Assembly (NCBI GenBank): GCA_017527865.1
Contig: JAFXPN010000001.1
Location: 1-64,000, forward strand
From: Clostridiales bacterium
GTDB lineage: Bacteria > Bacillota > Clostridia > Saccharofermentanales > Saccharofermentanaceae
Direction of reading: 5' to 3'
DNA: 64,000 bases
Each line of letters begins with the position of its first letter. Within the stretch, counting starts at the first letter, position 1. The translations under genes and the position numbers were made by a program. Positions 36,632 through 45,336 of this stretch are shown in pieces. The notes beneath the pieces are model-generated. The model did not search any database, was not told the DNA's origin, and saw nothing but the letters and a program-made list of their open reading frames with translations.

Positions 36632-37540
36632 ATGAATAGAGTTATGAGAAAGATACTGTTCGGGTTGTCGTCTTTTGTAACCGATCTTCTGTACAGACGG
36701 CCGTATTTTGACGCGGAGTCATCGCAAAGAAATAAGCTTGAGGATGAGATACTGCATCTGGACCTTGTAATAACGGAGTGCTGCTCGCTCAAATGCCGCG
36801 ACTGTTCAAACCTTATGCAGTATTATAAACATCCCGAGAATATCTCTTCTGATGAGGTGATCAGCGATCTTAAAAAACTCACTGACTGTGTCAGGATCCG
36901 TGAGCTGAATGTGCTCGGGGGTGAACCGTTTGTTAACCAGAAGACTCTTTGTGACGTACTTTGTTTTCTTGCCCGCGAGTGCGCTGACAGAGTTGATGCT
37001 ATCAACATCATAACCAACGGTACGATCGTTCCGGGAGAGGCATGTATCAATGCCATGAAAGAAGATAACAGGATACGGGTGACGTTAAGTAATTACGGTC
37101 CGCTGTCAACGCGGCAGGATGAGCTGATCAGGAGCCTTTCCGATAACGGGATCGGTTATCAGATCATAGATGATTCGTTTTACTGGCTTGACTTCGGAAG
37201 ACCTGTCTATTATGCCGAGTCTCCGGAATTCAAGAACAGACAGTACAGGAACTGCTACAACAGAAAAAACTGCAATACACTCTACAGGGGAGGATTCTAT
37301 GTCTGTCCGAGACAGGCTCACGGCATACATCTGGGACTCATACCCGATGACCGTGATGAATATGTTGACCTGAACGATCACGGGTTTAAGGGAAGTGAAG
37401 AGCTGAGACGCGCTGTTATTTCTGTCGTAAGGCGCAGGGAGCATATATCGGCGTGCGGTTACTGCATTAACGGAAAGTACATTCATGTACCCAGAGCCGT
37501 GCAGGAAGACCATTCACGTTCCTTGGATGCTGATATTTGA
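36632..37540 (+). CDS. Radical SAM protein of the polysaccharide cluster
   Basis: 302 residues. The [4Fe-4S] motif CSLKCRDC (CX3CX2C) appears near residue 50 after LDLVITE, followed by the SAM-binding LNVLGGEPFVN and INIITNGTIV. The C-terminus carries further cysteines (NCYNRKNC, YVCPRQ, SACGYCING) that could bind a second cluster, as in SPASM-like proteins. It is five bases behind the pyruvyl transferase-like gene, and its 3' end overlaps the convergent flippase gene by 27 bases. The reaction is unknown; in such clusters it may modify a sugar or an aminoacyl substituent. Confidence 0.85.
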   Translation: MNRVMRKILFGLSSFVTDLLYRRPYFDAESSQRNKLEDEILHLDLVITECCSLKCRDCSNLMQYYKHPENISSDEVISDLKKLTDCVRIRELNVLGGEPFVNQKTLCDVLCFLARECADRVDAINIITNGTIVPGEACINAMKEDNRIRVTLSNYGPLSTRQDELIRSLSDNGIGYQIIDDSFYWLDFGRPVYYAESPEFKNRQYRNCYNRKNCNTLYRGGFYVCPRQAHGIHLGLIPDDRDEYVDLNDHGFKGSEELRRAVISVVRRREHISACGYCINGKYIHVPRAVQEDHSRSLDADI

Positions 37541-39619
37541 GATATCACATTCTATCGGCGCGGAATCATCCTCATTCCACAGTATGATGCAGGCTCTGTT
37601 TCCGTCTATGATCTTTGTTCCGTTTTCTTTGATCCCGAGTATCCTTACTCCGTCAACATACATCTCGTAGATATTATCCGTCACTCTTATGCATATCCTG
37701 TGTTTGACAGCTAAGGAGAGGCTGTAAGGAACCTGTTCAAAAGGTTCCAGAAAATCGCCTTCGTAAACTGCTTCAAAGAGGCATGTCTTATTGTCCTTGA
37801 TCATGAACCTTAATCTGTTGCCGAGGTCGATATAGCTGAATGCAGTCTGCACTTCCGTAAACTCGGTGTACAGGCATATGTCGAACGACAGTTCATAAGA
37901 ATCCGGCAGCTGCTCTCCGATATAGAAACACAGCCAGTTGTTGCCGGCCGCCTCGGTTCTTACTTTAATGCCGTCTTCATGATATTCGTATTTGCATGAA
38001 GGACAGTCGTTGTCATCCCAGTCAGGACGAATACCTTTTCCAAGATATTCCTGATATTGACGCAGGTTCTTTATGTAGTTCCATGATTCGTCTTTGTATG
38101 TAAGAAGTTCGGGAAGACTCTTCCTGCCGATCAGATCCTTGCCGAAGACGGTATCCGTTTCCCGGCCGGATACTTCCATCTTTGAGTAGACTGTTCTTAC
38201 CCGTCTTTGGTGTTCTGCTTTGTATTTCCTGTTTCTTATGAAAGTGAAGATCAGTACCGTTATCTTACGGTTCACGATCAAAGCCGTGACGAATGTGATG
38301 ATGACCGATAATGCATTGACATAAGGATCTTTAAGGTAGTAGCAGAAGCAAACCGCCGCACCCCAGATCAATGCCGGTATCAGGATACTGAATGACGGCC
38401 TGATGCCGAACGATCTGTTTACCGTTATGCATCTTAATACCGCAAGAACCGTGAATGCCGCAAGCGTTGATAAAGAGCCTGCGAATATGCCGATCTTACC
38501 GACCAGAGCGATATCGGCAATAATGTTTACAAGCGCTGCGATAATGCTTGTGACAGCAATGCTCTTTGTCTTTTTTGAAGCTATCAGGACCGCGCTGTAA
38601 AGACCGACCGTTGCCTGGCTTAATACAGCCATCAGAAGTATGGGGATCTGGGCGAATGAATCGGAGTATTCTTTGTCGATCAGGACAAACAGGTACGGGA
38701 TAACCGCGATGAAAGCAAAACAGCCTGAAGCAAACAGGATGAACAGTCTGTTGAGTATGCCGGAAATGTACTCTTTGGCATCTTTATCCTTAAGATGAAG
38801 CGAGGCCGATTCCGTCCAGGACAGGTTTATGCTGTCAGTCACGGAAGTATATATTGACGAGAATTTATTGGCCAGTGAATAGATACCGTTAGCGGCAATG
38901 CCGATCGCGCCGGAGATGACCAGTCTGTCCGAGATGACTATCACCCACCAGGCAAGCTGGTTCGGTATCAGAGGAAGGGAGTACCGCAGCATATCCTTTG
39001 CTGTGGCAGGACTGAATCTTCGTATACTGAGAAAGCGCCACGGACGCACCGCGTAAACTGCGTACAGGAGCGTAAGAAACTGGGATGCGGCGGAGCCGAT
39101 GATTATACCCGTAACTCCCAACCTCAGAACGGCGACAAGGATAACATTTATGATCAGGCCCGAAAAGGATGTAATGAAGACAGCAGCGGCATATCTGATA
39201 TTCATTCCCAGCCCGCGCATATACTGCAGCAAAGTGTTTACCGGTATCATGAGCACGACATTGAGCAGTATGTAATCCTTATACACAAGCCCGATAAAAG
39301 GTCTTACGGCAAGATATATCAGGACCGATGCAATGATCTGGATGAGATTAACGACGGTCACCGTACTGAAGAGTGTCTGCTGTTTTTCATGATCGTTCCT
39401 GCAGTCGACCGTGAATCTGAACAGCGCGGTATCGATCTGGACTCCGACAAAAGGAAGTATCAGGAATACGATAGTGTTTATGAGATCGTAAGTTCCGTAA
39501 TCATTCGGTGTGAGCAGCGCCGAGTATAGAGGAAGGAGCAGAAATGCGGCGAACTGGGCAGCTATCCTTCCTGCCGTAAAGATAAATGAGTTTTTTGCAA
39601 TATCCCGTTCTCTGTTCAT
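37514..39619 (-). CDS. Polysaccharide flippase (Wzx-type) with a large C-terminal beta-rich domain
   Basis: 701 residues on the minus strand. The first 460 residues are a MATE/MVF-type flippase: IAAQFAAFLLLPLYSALLTP, DYGTYDLINTIVFLILPFVG, SLPLIPNQLAWWVIVISDRL, followed by a total of about 12-14 helices. Residues about 465-535 form a charged linker (NRKYKAEHQRRVRTVYSKME) and about 540-701 a soluble, Tyr/Asp-rich domain (NNWLCFYIGEQLPDSYELSF, NIYEMYVDGVRILGIKENG) resembling a concanavalin-like beta-sandwich. Typical flippases stop near 470-500 residues. It should move the lipid-linked repeat across the membrane. It overlaps the radical SAM gene and diverges from malQ. Confidence 0.85.
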   Translation of the reverse strand: MNRERDIAKNSFIFTAGRIAAQFAAFLLLPLYSALLTPNDYGTYDLINTIVFLILPFVGVQIDTALFRFTVDCRNDHEKQQTLFSTVTVVNLIQIIASVLIYLAVRPFIGLVYKDYILLNVVLMIPVNTLLQYMRGLGMNIRYAAAVFITSFSGLIINVILVAVLRLGVTGIIIGSAASQFLTLLYAVYAVRPWRFLSIRRFSPATAKDMLRYSLPLIPNQLAWWVIVISDRLVISGAIGIAANGIYSLANKFSSIYTSVTDSINLSWTESASLHLKDKDAKEYISGILNRLFILFASGCFAFIAVIPYLFVLIDKEYSDSFAQIPILLMAVLSQATVGLYSAVLIASKKTKSIAVTSIIAALVNIIADIALVGKIGIFAGSLSTLAAFTVLAVLRCITVNRSFGIRPSFSILIPALIWGAAVCFCYYLKDPYVNALSVIITFVTALIVNRKITVLIFTFIRNRKYKAEHQRRVRTVYSKMEVSGRETDTVFGKDLIGRKSLPELLTYKDESWNYIKNLRQYQEYLGKGIRPDWDDNDCPSCKYEYHEDGIKVRTEAAGNNWLCFYIGEQLPDSYELSFDICLYTEFTEVQTAFSYIDLGNRLRFMIKDNKTCLFEAVYEGDFLEPFEQVPYSLSLAVKHRICIRVTDNIYEMYVDGVRILGIKENGTKIIDGNRACIILWNEDDSAPIECDISNISIQGT

Positions 39620-39667
39620 TTGAAGATGGTTCCTGCAAGACCGCCGTTTGCTTCATTCTATAACGGT

Positions 39668-39673
39668 ATTATA
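39668..39673 (-). promoter_or_regulatory. Candidate -10 box of the flippase gene
   Basis: ATTATA on the plus strand reads TATAAT on the minus strand, 49 bases upstream of the flippase ATG. No good -35 is visible at 17 bases. Confidence 0.4.
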
Positions 39674-39709
39674 GTTTACTTTCCGTTAAATATTGCATTT
39701 TTATATTAG

Positions 39710-39740
39710 TGTTATAATTCACAGGTGGGTCAAGACCCGC
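39710..39740 (+). promoter_or_regulatory. Extended -10 promoter and 5' hairpin of malQ
   Basis: TG (39710-39711), one base, TATAAT (39713-39718). Transcription should start near 39725, exactly where a hairpin begins: GTGGGT (39725-39730) and ACCCGC (39735-39740) with a CAAG loop. GGAGG follows just before ATG 39767. A 5'-terminal hairpin like this may stabilise the mRNA. Confidence 0.6.
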
Positions 39741-39766
39741 TTATGACACATTTGGAGGTTTGATTT

Positions 39767-41338
39767 ATGCAGCGTGGCGGAGGAGTGTTGATGCACATCG
39801 CATCACTGCCGGGACCGTTCGGTATAGGAGTGTTGGGTCAGGAAGCTGTAGCTTATGCAAAGCAGCTTAAGGAACAGGGTATGAAGTATTGGCAGGTTCT
39901 GCCTCTGTCATATCCCGGCATGGGTGATTCTCCTTATCAGAGTTTCTCCGCATTCGCGGGCAACTGGCTTCTCATCGATCCCAGAAGGCTTATGCTCAAC
40001 GGACTTCTTACAGCAGAGGATGTCGTTAAGTCCGAGTATAACGAGAATAAGTGGAGGATCAATTACGACTACCTTAGGATTTCCCGCGAAGAACTTCTCC
40101 GCAAGGCGTTTTCCAATGCAGACGAAGGTCTTTTGTCCAAGGTTAAGAAATTCCTTAAGGAGAATAAATGGGCCGATGATGTTGCATTGTATCAGGCTGC
40201 CAAGGATATGTTCGACCAGAAGGCCTGGTGGCAGTGGGAAGATGAAGCATTAAGGGATTATAAGCCTGAAGCCGTTAAGAAACTCAAGGGAACCGAAGAC
40301 TATCTTTTCCACGGATTCGTTCAGTATATCTTCATAACCGAGTGGACCGAGATAAGATCCGAGATCAACGAGCAGGGCGTTCAGATCATAGGCGACATGC
40401 CTATATACGTATCCGGCGATTCTGCCGACGTCTGGGCAGGAAGAGAATTGTTCAAGATGGCAACGGATGCACAGAAGAAAGCCGCACGCAAGGCCTGGAT
40501 CAAAGAGAATCCCGATAAAGATCCCGACAGGGATTATGAGGATATCGTTTTCGAGTGCGGAGCGGGCGTGCCCCCGGATTATTTCTCGGCTGACGGTCAG
40601 CTGTGGGGAAATCCTATCTACGATTGGAAGAAGCACAAGGAAACAGGGTATGCCTGGTGGATGGAAAGGCTTAAGGAAAGCTTTAAGCTTTATGACATCA
40701 TAAGGATAGATCATTTCAGGGCTTTCTCTTCATACTGGGAAGTTCCTGCAGGTTCGAAGACTGCGAAGACCGGCAAATGGGCGGAAGGACCCAAGATGGA
40801 TTTCTTCAAGGTGTTCGATAAGACGTTCGGCGACAGATCGAGACTGATAGCGGAAGACTTAGGCGAGATAACCCCCGACCTGGAGGAATTCCTTAATGAA
40901 GTCGACCTTCCCAGGATGAAGATCATGCAGTTTGCATTTAACCCGTGGGAGAACAGCTCATATCTTCCTCATAACTATGTCCCGAACTGTGTCGCATACA
41001 CGGGAACACATGACAATAACACTCTTCTGGGCTGGCTTTGGGAAGCTCCCGACAACGAGAGGCAGGAGTGTCTCAAGTACTGCGGATTTGAAGGCGAGAA
41101 CTGGGGCGAGGGCGGAACAAAGTCAAAATCATGCCGCGCGGTCATCAGGACCTTATGGGCAAGCTGCGCTAATACTGTCATCATACCGATACAGGATATG
41201 CTTGGCTACGGCGGCGATACGAGGATGAATATCCCGGGCACGCCCGACGGGAACTGGAGGATCAGGTTCTCAAAGGAAGACCTCGATTCGATCGACAATG
41301 AGTGGTATAAGGAGCTTAACAGACTTTACAGAAGGTGA
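39767..41338 (+). CDS. malQ: 4-alpha-glucanotransferase
   Basis: GH77 enzyme that moves malto-oligosaccharide segments between glucans during glycogen or maltodextrin use. The 523-residue product has LMHIASLPGPFGIGVLGQEA, WQVLPLSYPGMGDSPYQSFS, the nucleophile region DIIRIDHFRAFSSYWE, the acid/base motif LIAEDLGEITPDL, and YTGTHDNNTLLGWLWE near the end. TTGGAGG is placed well before the ATG. The gene has its own promoter, and glpK begins 5 bases after its stop. The adjacent glycerol kinase is unrelated in pathway but likely co-transcribed. Confidence 0.98.
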   Translation: MQRGGGVLMHIASLPGPFGIGVLGQEAVAYAKQLKEQGMKYWQVLPLSYPGMGDSPYQSFSAFAGNWLLIDPRRLMLNGLLTAEDVVKSEYNENKWRINYDYLRISREELLRKAFSNADEGLLSKVKKFLKENKWADDVALYQAAKDMFDQKAWWQWEDEALRDYKPEAVKKLKGTEDYLFHGFVQYIFITEWTEIRSEINEQGVQIIGDMPIYVSGDSADVWAGRELFKMATDAQKKAARKAWIKENPDKDPDRDYEDIVFECGAGVPPDYFSADGQLWGNPIYDWKKHKETGYAWWMERLKESFKLYDIIRIDHFRAFSSYWEVPAGSKTAKTGKWAEGPKMDFFKVFDKTFGDRSRLIAEDLGEITPDLEEFLNEVDLPRMKIMQFAFNPWENSSYLPHNYVPNCVAYTGTHDNNTLLGWLWEAPDNERQECLKYCGFEGENWGEGGTKSKSCRAVIRTLWASCANTVIIPIQDMLGYGGDTRMNIPGTPDGNWRIRFSKEDLDSIDNEWYKELNRLYRR

Positions 41339-41343
41339 TCCTT

Positions 41344-42894
41344 ATGAATGAGTACATTCTCGCGGTAGATCAGGGTACTACATCGACCAAGGCTTTTCTG
41401 CTCGGAAGGGACGGGGAACTGATAAGATCATGTCCCGTTCCTACGACACAGCATTTTCCCGCACCGGGATATGTGGAGCATGATGCTTCCGAGATCTATG
41501 TCTCTGTGCTTAAAGCCATGGCGGATGTGCTCATCAATAATCCCGGCGCGAAGATAAACGGAGTTGCCATTACGAACCAGCGTGAGACGACGATCGCATT
41601 TGAGAAAGAAACGGGCAGGCCTTACTTCAATGCCATTGTATGGCAGTGCCGCCGTACGGCGGATATCTGCAGGAGACCTGAATTTGTCTCGCGCGCCAAG
41701 GAGATAGCAAGGATTACGGGACTGAAGCTCGATCCGTATTTTTCCGCCACTAAGATGAGATGGATCATGGAGAATGTCCCGGGGACCGAGAAGGCGGCCC
41801 TCTCGGGTGAGCTTCTGTTCGGTACCGTGGACGGCTATCTTGTCTATATGCTGACCGGAAAGAAGGTTTTCGCAAGTGATTACTCAAATTGCTCAAGGAC
41901 GCTCCTGTTTGATATCACAAAACTCGATTATTCGGATGAACTGCTCGAACTGTTCGGCATACCGCGTAAGACTCTTGCGGATCCGCTGCCTTCATGTTCG
42001 GACTACGGAACGGTCGTGATAGACAACGAAGAGCTGATAGAGCTCGGTCTGTCGTCAGATGAGATAAAGGCGCTCGGCAGGCTGTCAGGCATTCATATCA
42101 ATGCGGTTGCGGGCGATCAGGCAGCGGCATTGTTCGGTCAGTGCTGCTTTGAGAAAGGTGCCGCAAAGACAACTTACGGCACCGGCTGTTTCACGCTGAT
42201 GAACGTAGGTGAACAGCCTCAGTTCTCTGATAACGGACTTCTTACGTCCGCAGCCTGGTCAATAGGCGGAAAGACCGTTTATGCTCTGGAAGGAAGTGTT
42301 TTCCAGGGAGGTTCGATCATTACCTGGCTTAAGGATGCCATGGGGCTGATCGGCAAACCTTCGGACTGCGATCCGATATGTAATTCCGTTGAAGACAACG
42401 GCGGCGTGTATCTTGTACCTGCGTTCTCGGGACTCGGAGCCCCTTACTGGGATCCCGATCTGAGGGGAGTGATCACCGGACTTACCGGAGGCACGGGAAG
42501 GGCGCACATAGTGAGAGCGGCCATCGAATCGATAGCATATCAGGTAACCGAACTGGTCGATCTTATGATGCATGATACGGGGATAATCTCCACGCATATG
42601 AAGGTCGACGGAGGCGTGTGCGCTTCCGATTTTCTCATGCAGCTTCAGGCAGACCTTCTGGGAGTTACCATCACGAGGGCCTCGTCGGATGAGATGACGG
42701 CATTCGGCGTAGGTTCTTTGGCGGGGCTTACATCCGGTTTTTACGGATCACAGACGGAAGTGGAAGGTCTTTACAGATCGAGCAGGGTGTATAAGCCCGC
42801 AAGAGCATCTGCCGAGGCAAGGAAGCTTCTTGAAGAATACAAGAGGGCGGTCAATGCCTCGATCTGTGTATCGGGAAAGGAAACAAAGAGTTGA
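41344..42894 (+). CDS. glpK: Glycerol kinase
   Basis: Phosphorylates glycerol to glycerol 3-phosphate. ATG 41344 is chosen with GAAGGTG just upstream; in-frame GTG 41335 overlaps the malQ stop. The 516-residue FGGY-family protein has EYILAVDQGTTSTKAFLLGR, GVAITNQRETTIAFEKETGR, WQCRRTADIC, the YFSATKMRWIMENV segment, GDQAAALFGQCCFEKGAAKT and PAFSGLGAPYWDPDLRGVIT. A glycerol facilitator or GlpD is not in the window. The gene downstream, an AEC permease, starts at its stop codon. Confidence 0.97.
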   Translation: MNEYILAVDQGTTSTKAFLLGRDGELIRSCPVPTTQHFPAPGYVEHDASEIYVSVLKAMADVLINNPGAKINGVAITNQRETTIAFEKETGRPYFNAIVWQCRRTADICRRPEFVSRAKEIARITGLKLDPYFSATKMRWIMENVPGTEKAALSGELLFGTVDGYLVYMLTGKKVFASDYSNCSRTLLFDITKLDYSDELLELFGIPRKTLADPLPSCSDYGTVVIDNEELIELGLSSDEIKALGRLSGIHINAVAGDQAAALFGQCCFEKGAAKTTYGTGCFTLMNVGEQPQFSDNGLLTSAAWSIGGKTVYALEGSVFQGGSIITWLKDAMGLIGKPSDCDPICNSVEDNGGVYLVPAFSGLGAPYWDPDLRGVITGLTGGTGRAHIVRAAIESIAYQVTELVDLMMHDTGIISTHMKVDGGVCASDFLMQLQADLLGVTITRASSDEMTAFGVGSLAGLTSGFYGSQTEVEGLYRSSRVYKPARASAEARKLLEEYKRAVNASICVSGKETKS

Positions 42895-43823
42895 GACAGT
42901 TCTATATTGTTTTCTTCGAGATGGCGGTAGTCCTGTTTCTGGGATTCATACTTACCAGGAAAAAGGTGATCTCAGACACGGGGCGCAGAACGCTCACGGA
43001 TCTTCTGCTTAAGGCGGTACTCCCCTTTACGATAATCTCATCGAGTCAGTATGCATATTCCGACGGCATGATGCGTTCCATCGTCGCAGTAGCGGCAGGC
43101 GCGATGCTCTATTATCTTATATCGCTTATAACCCTTCGACTCATAGTATGGAAGACGAAGAGCGCCGACAGTGAGAAAAGAGTACTTGTAACAACCTCCG
43201 TTTTTGCCAATACGGGTTTTGTAGGGATGCCGATCATGTATTCCCTGTTCGGCGACGGCGGACTCCTGCTTGCCGCCATCTATAACCTGATCTACAATCT
43301 CTTCTTCTATACTTACGGAGTGCATCTTTTGTCACGAAGGAAACCGTCGGTAAGAGAGTACCTGAATCCGGTGTCCGTTGCCTCTGTTCTGGCCGTTATC
43401 CTTTTCATGATCCCGTGGCGCGCGCCGTCGTTCGTTGTGAATGCGGTAGATCTGGTAGGAGGAATGACATTTCCTTTGTCCATGATCATCATGGGTTCGA
43501 CCCTGTCGACCATCAATATCAAAAACCTCTTTACCGACAAGAGATCTTATGTTGTGAGTTTCTTAAGACTGATACTGTTTCCGGTCCTTATGGCAGGCGC
43601 GATCATACTGGTGAAGAGGTTTGTTCCTGTTGCAGCTAACACAGCGCTTACTTTGATACTCATGACAGCATTGCCTTCGGGCACCATGAACGTTATCTAT
43701 TCGGAGATGTTCGACTGTGCTCCGAAGTTCTGTGCAAGGACGGTAACGCTCACTCTTGTCTTTATGGTCGTCACGATGCCTGTTATCATAACTTTGGGCC
43801 TTGTATTCTTTTTCATAGGATGA
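42891..43823 (+). CDS. Auxin efflux carrier (AEC) family permease
   Basis: 310 residues, hydrophobic throughout, with about ten helices and the family pattern FLGFILTRKKVISDTGRRTL, TDLLLKAVLPFTIISSSQ, then PLSMIIMGSTLSTINIKNL and ALPSGTMNVIYSEMFDC. AEC proteins export or exchange small organic acids and auxin-like compounds; substrate unknown here. The only start is TTG 42891, overlapping the glpK stop by four bases (TTGA), with AAAGGAAA upstream, so coupling to glpK is likely. Confidence 0.87.
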   Translation: MRQFYIVFFEMAVVLFLGFILTRKKVISDTGRRTLTDLLLKAVLPFTIISSSQYAYSDGMMRSIVAVAAGAMLYYLISLITLRLIVWKTKSADSEKRVLVTTSVFANTGFVGMPIMYSLFGDGGLLLAAIYNLIYNLFFYTYGVHLLSRRKPSVREYLNPVSVASVLAVILFMIPWRAPSFVVNAVDLVGGMTFPLSMIIMGSTLSTINIKNLFTDKRSYVVSFLRLILFPVLMAGAIILVKRFVPVAANTALTLILMTALPSGTMNVIYSEMFDCAPKFCARTVTLTLVFMVVTMPVIITLGLVFFFIG

Positions 43824-43847
43824 CGAAGCCGGAAGGATATGCTGCAG

Positions 43848-44591
43848 ATGAATGAAGATATCTACATCAAAGAAGAACTGAAGAATGACGAGCTGTTAAA
43901 GCTCATGCATGAGATGAGAACGCAGAATACCCCTCAGAAGATGCTCGAAGTGCTGCAGCTTGCGGCAGCGTCGTTCTTCATCGTCCCCGTGGATCGCTCT
44001 GCTGACGGCAGATTCTCTTTTCACGCTGTGGGAGATAAGAACGGAAGAAGGTTCATGGCCGCATATTCCGATACCGGATCGTTCGTTACGGCAGAAAAGG
44101 ATGAAGATCAGAAAGGTGTAAAGGCTTCTTTTGAAGATCTTATGGAAGCCGTTCTCGATGACAGGCTGAAGCTTGACGGGGTGATCATCAACCCGGGCGC
44201 GTCCGAGGTCATCTTCGGCAGGGAATTGATGAATTCCATCAAAGGACAGATGAAACCGCAGCCTCAGGGATCCGACATGGACATGACCGTAGTAAAGCCT
44301 GCGGAGTATCCTCCTAAGTTAAAGCCTATGCTCAATGAATTCTGCAAAGACAACAGGAGCATCAGGCGGGTATATGCCGTTCTTCTTTCCAATCCGGATC
44401 AGACATTGTTCAGATGGCTTATCGGAGTGGATTCTTCGATGGAGGGAGATGAGGAGAAGTATCTGCTCGACACTCTCGCCAAGTTCATGACACCTTACCT
44501 TCAGGGCATAGAACCGTTAGCCGTGAGCACTGATGAGGATTATGTGAAACAGGCAATAAAGGACAGTGAACCTTTCTATGAACGGACGTAA
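43848..44591 (+). CDS. SseB-family protein
   Basis: 247 residues, cytoplasmic. The N-terminal half fits SseB: a helix, LAAASFFIVPVDRSADGRFS, then GRRFMAAYSDTGSFVTAEKD, a GVKASFEDLMEAVL helix and LDGVIINPGASEVIFGRELM. The C-terminal half (PPKLKPMLNEFCKDNRSIRR, then YAVLLSNPDQTLFRWLIGVD) matches the SseB C-terminal domain. SseB was named for serine sensitivity in E. coli, and its biochemical role is unclear. ATG 43848 gives good spacing from GGAAGG (43831); ATG 43839 would be too close. The gene before prfA overlaps its end. Confidence 0.85.
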   Translation: MNEDIYIKEELKNDELLKLMHEMRTQNTPQKMLEVLQLAAASFFIVPVDRSADGRFSFHAVGDKNGRRFMAAYSDTGSFVTAEKDEDQKGVKASFEDLMEAVLDDRLKLDGVIINPGASEVIFGRELMNSIKGQMKPQPQGSDMDMTVVKPAEYPPKLKPMLNEFCKDNRSIRRVYAVLLSNPDQTLFRWLIGVDSSMEGDEEKYLLDTLAKFMTPYLQGIEPLAVSTDEDYVKQAIKDSEPFYERT

Positions 44592-45336
44592 TATCGCGGC
44601 AGTTGCAATAATCCTTATCTTTACCGGTTTTGCAGTCATATTCATGATGTATGAGACAAGACGGATCGATGTCGGCATAGGAAATCAAAGAACAAAGCAG
44701 AACACGGAAGAGCTTTGCGCGCAGTTAAATGAACTCGATTATGAGATTTATTGGATCGGTTCACTGCCCATGTATCTTGACGGGATCTCAGAACATGTTA
44801 CTATCCTTACCGCGGGACAGGCGGGTTATTCGACGCTTCCGGTATCAGACGGCGATACGGGTTTTACCGAATACGATGAGGCCGGCAATGTCCTGCAGGA
44901 TATCGAGAAGAGGGATTATGCCGATTACATGATGATAGTCATCAATACCGAAGAAGAGATAAGCCGAGATACATGGGAGCAGATCAGGGACTGTACCGTG
45001 AACAACAGGGTGCCTGTCCTTCTCATCGGAAAAGATAATATCGATGCGTTTCGCGAGTATATGATATTCGTACATAAGGAATATGACGATAATGCCACTA
45101 TGTTGTTCGATATCGGGCGCGGGCCGATCGATAACCCCATAGAATCTGAGACCGTGGAGGCGGGAGGCCACGCTTATGCGGACCGGCTCCTCGGTTTCTT
45201 CGCGGATACGTTCGCGGACAGACCCGTTATCTATGTGACTGCTGCGCCTGAACAGACGTCTGCTCCGTCAGATGCTGAGATCACGGCAGAGCCGGAGACC
45301 GAAGAGACCGGGGAGGATCAGCCGGATGCCGCTTGA
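44578..45336 (+). CDS. Single-pass membrane protein of unknown function
   Basis: 252 residues from ATG 44578, or 256 from GTG 44566 (its ribosome binding site AAAGGA is too close for GTG and rather far for ATG, so the start is unclear). One membrane helix (about residues 7-24) is followed by an outside domain of alternating strands and helices ([60 protein letters not shown]), which is Rossmann-like, and an acidic tail ([15 protein letters not shown]). I do not recognise it. It overlaps SseB by 14 bases and prfA by 11, so it belongs to this transcript. Confidence 0.7.
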   Translation: MNGRNIAAVAIILIFTGFAVIFMMYETRRIDVGIGNQRTKQNTEELCAQLNELDYEIYWIGSLPMYLDGISEHVTILTAGQAGYSTLPVSDGDTGFTEYDEAGNVLQDIEKRDYADYMMIVINTEEEISRDTWEQIRDCTVNNRVPVLLIGKDNIDAFREYMIFVHKEYDDNATMLFDIGRGPIDNPIESETVEAGGHAYADRLLGFFADTFADRPVIYVTAAPEQTSAPSDAEITAEPETEETGEDQPDAA

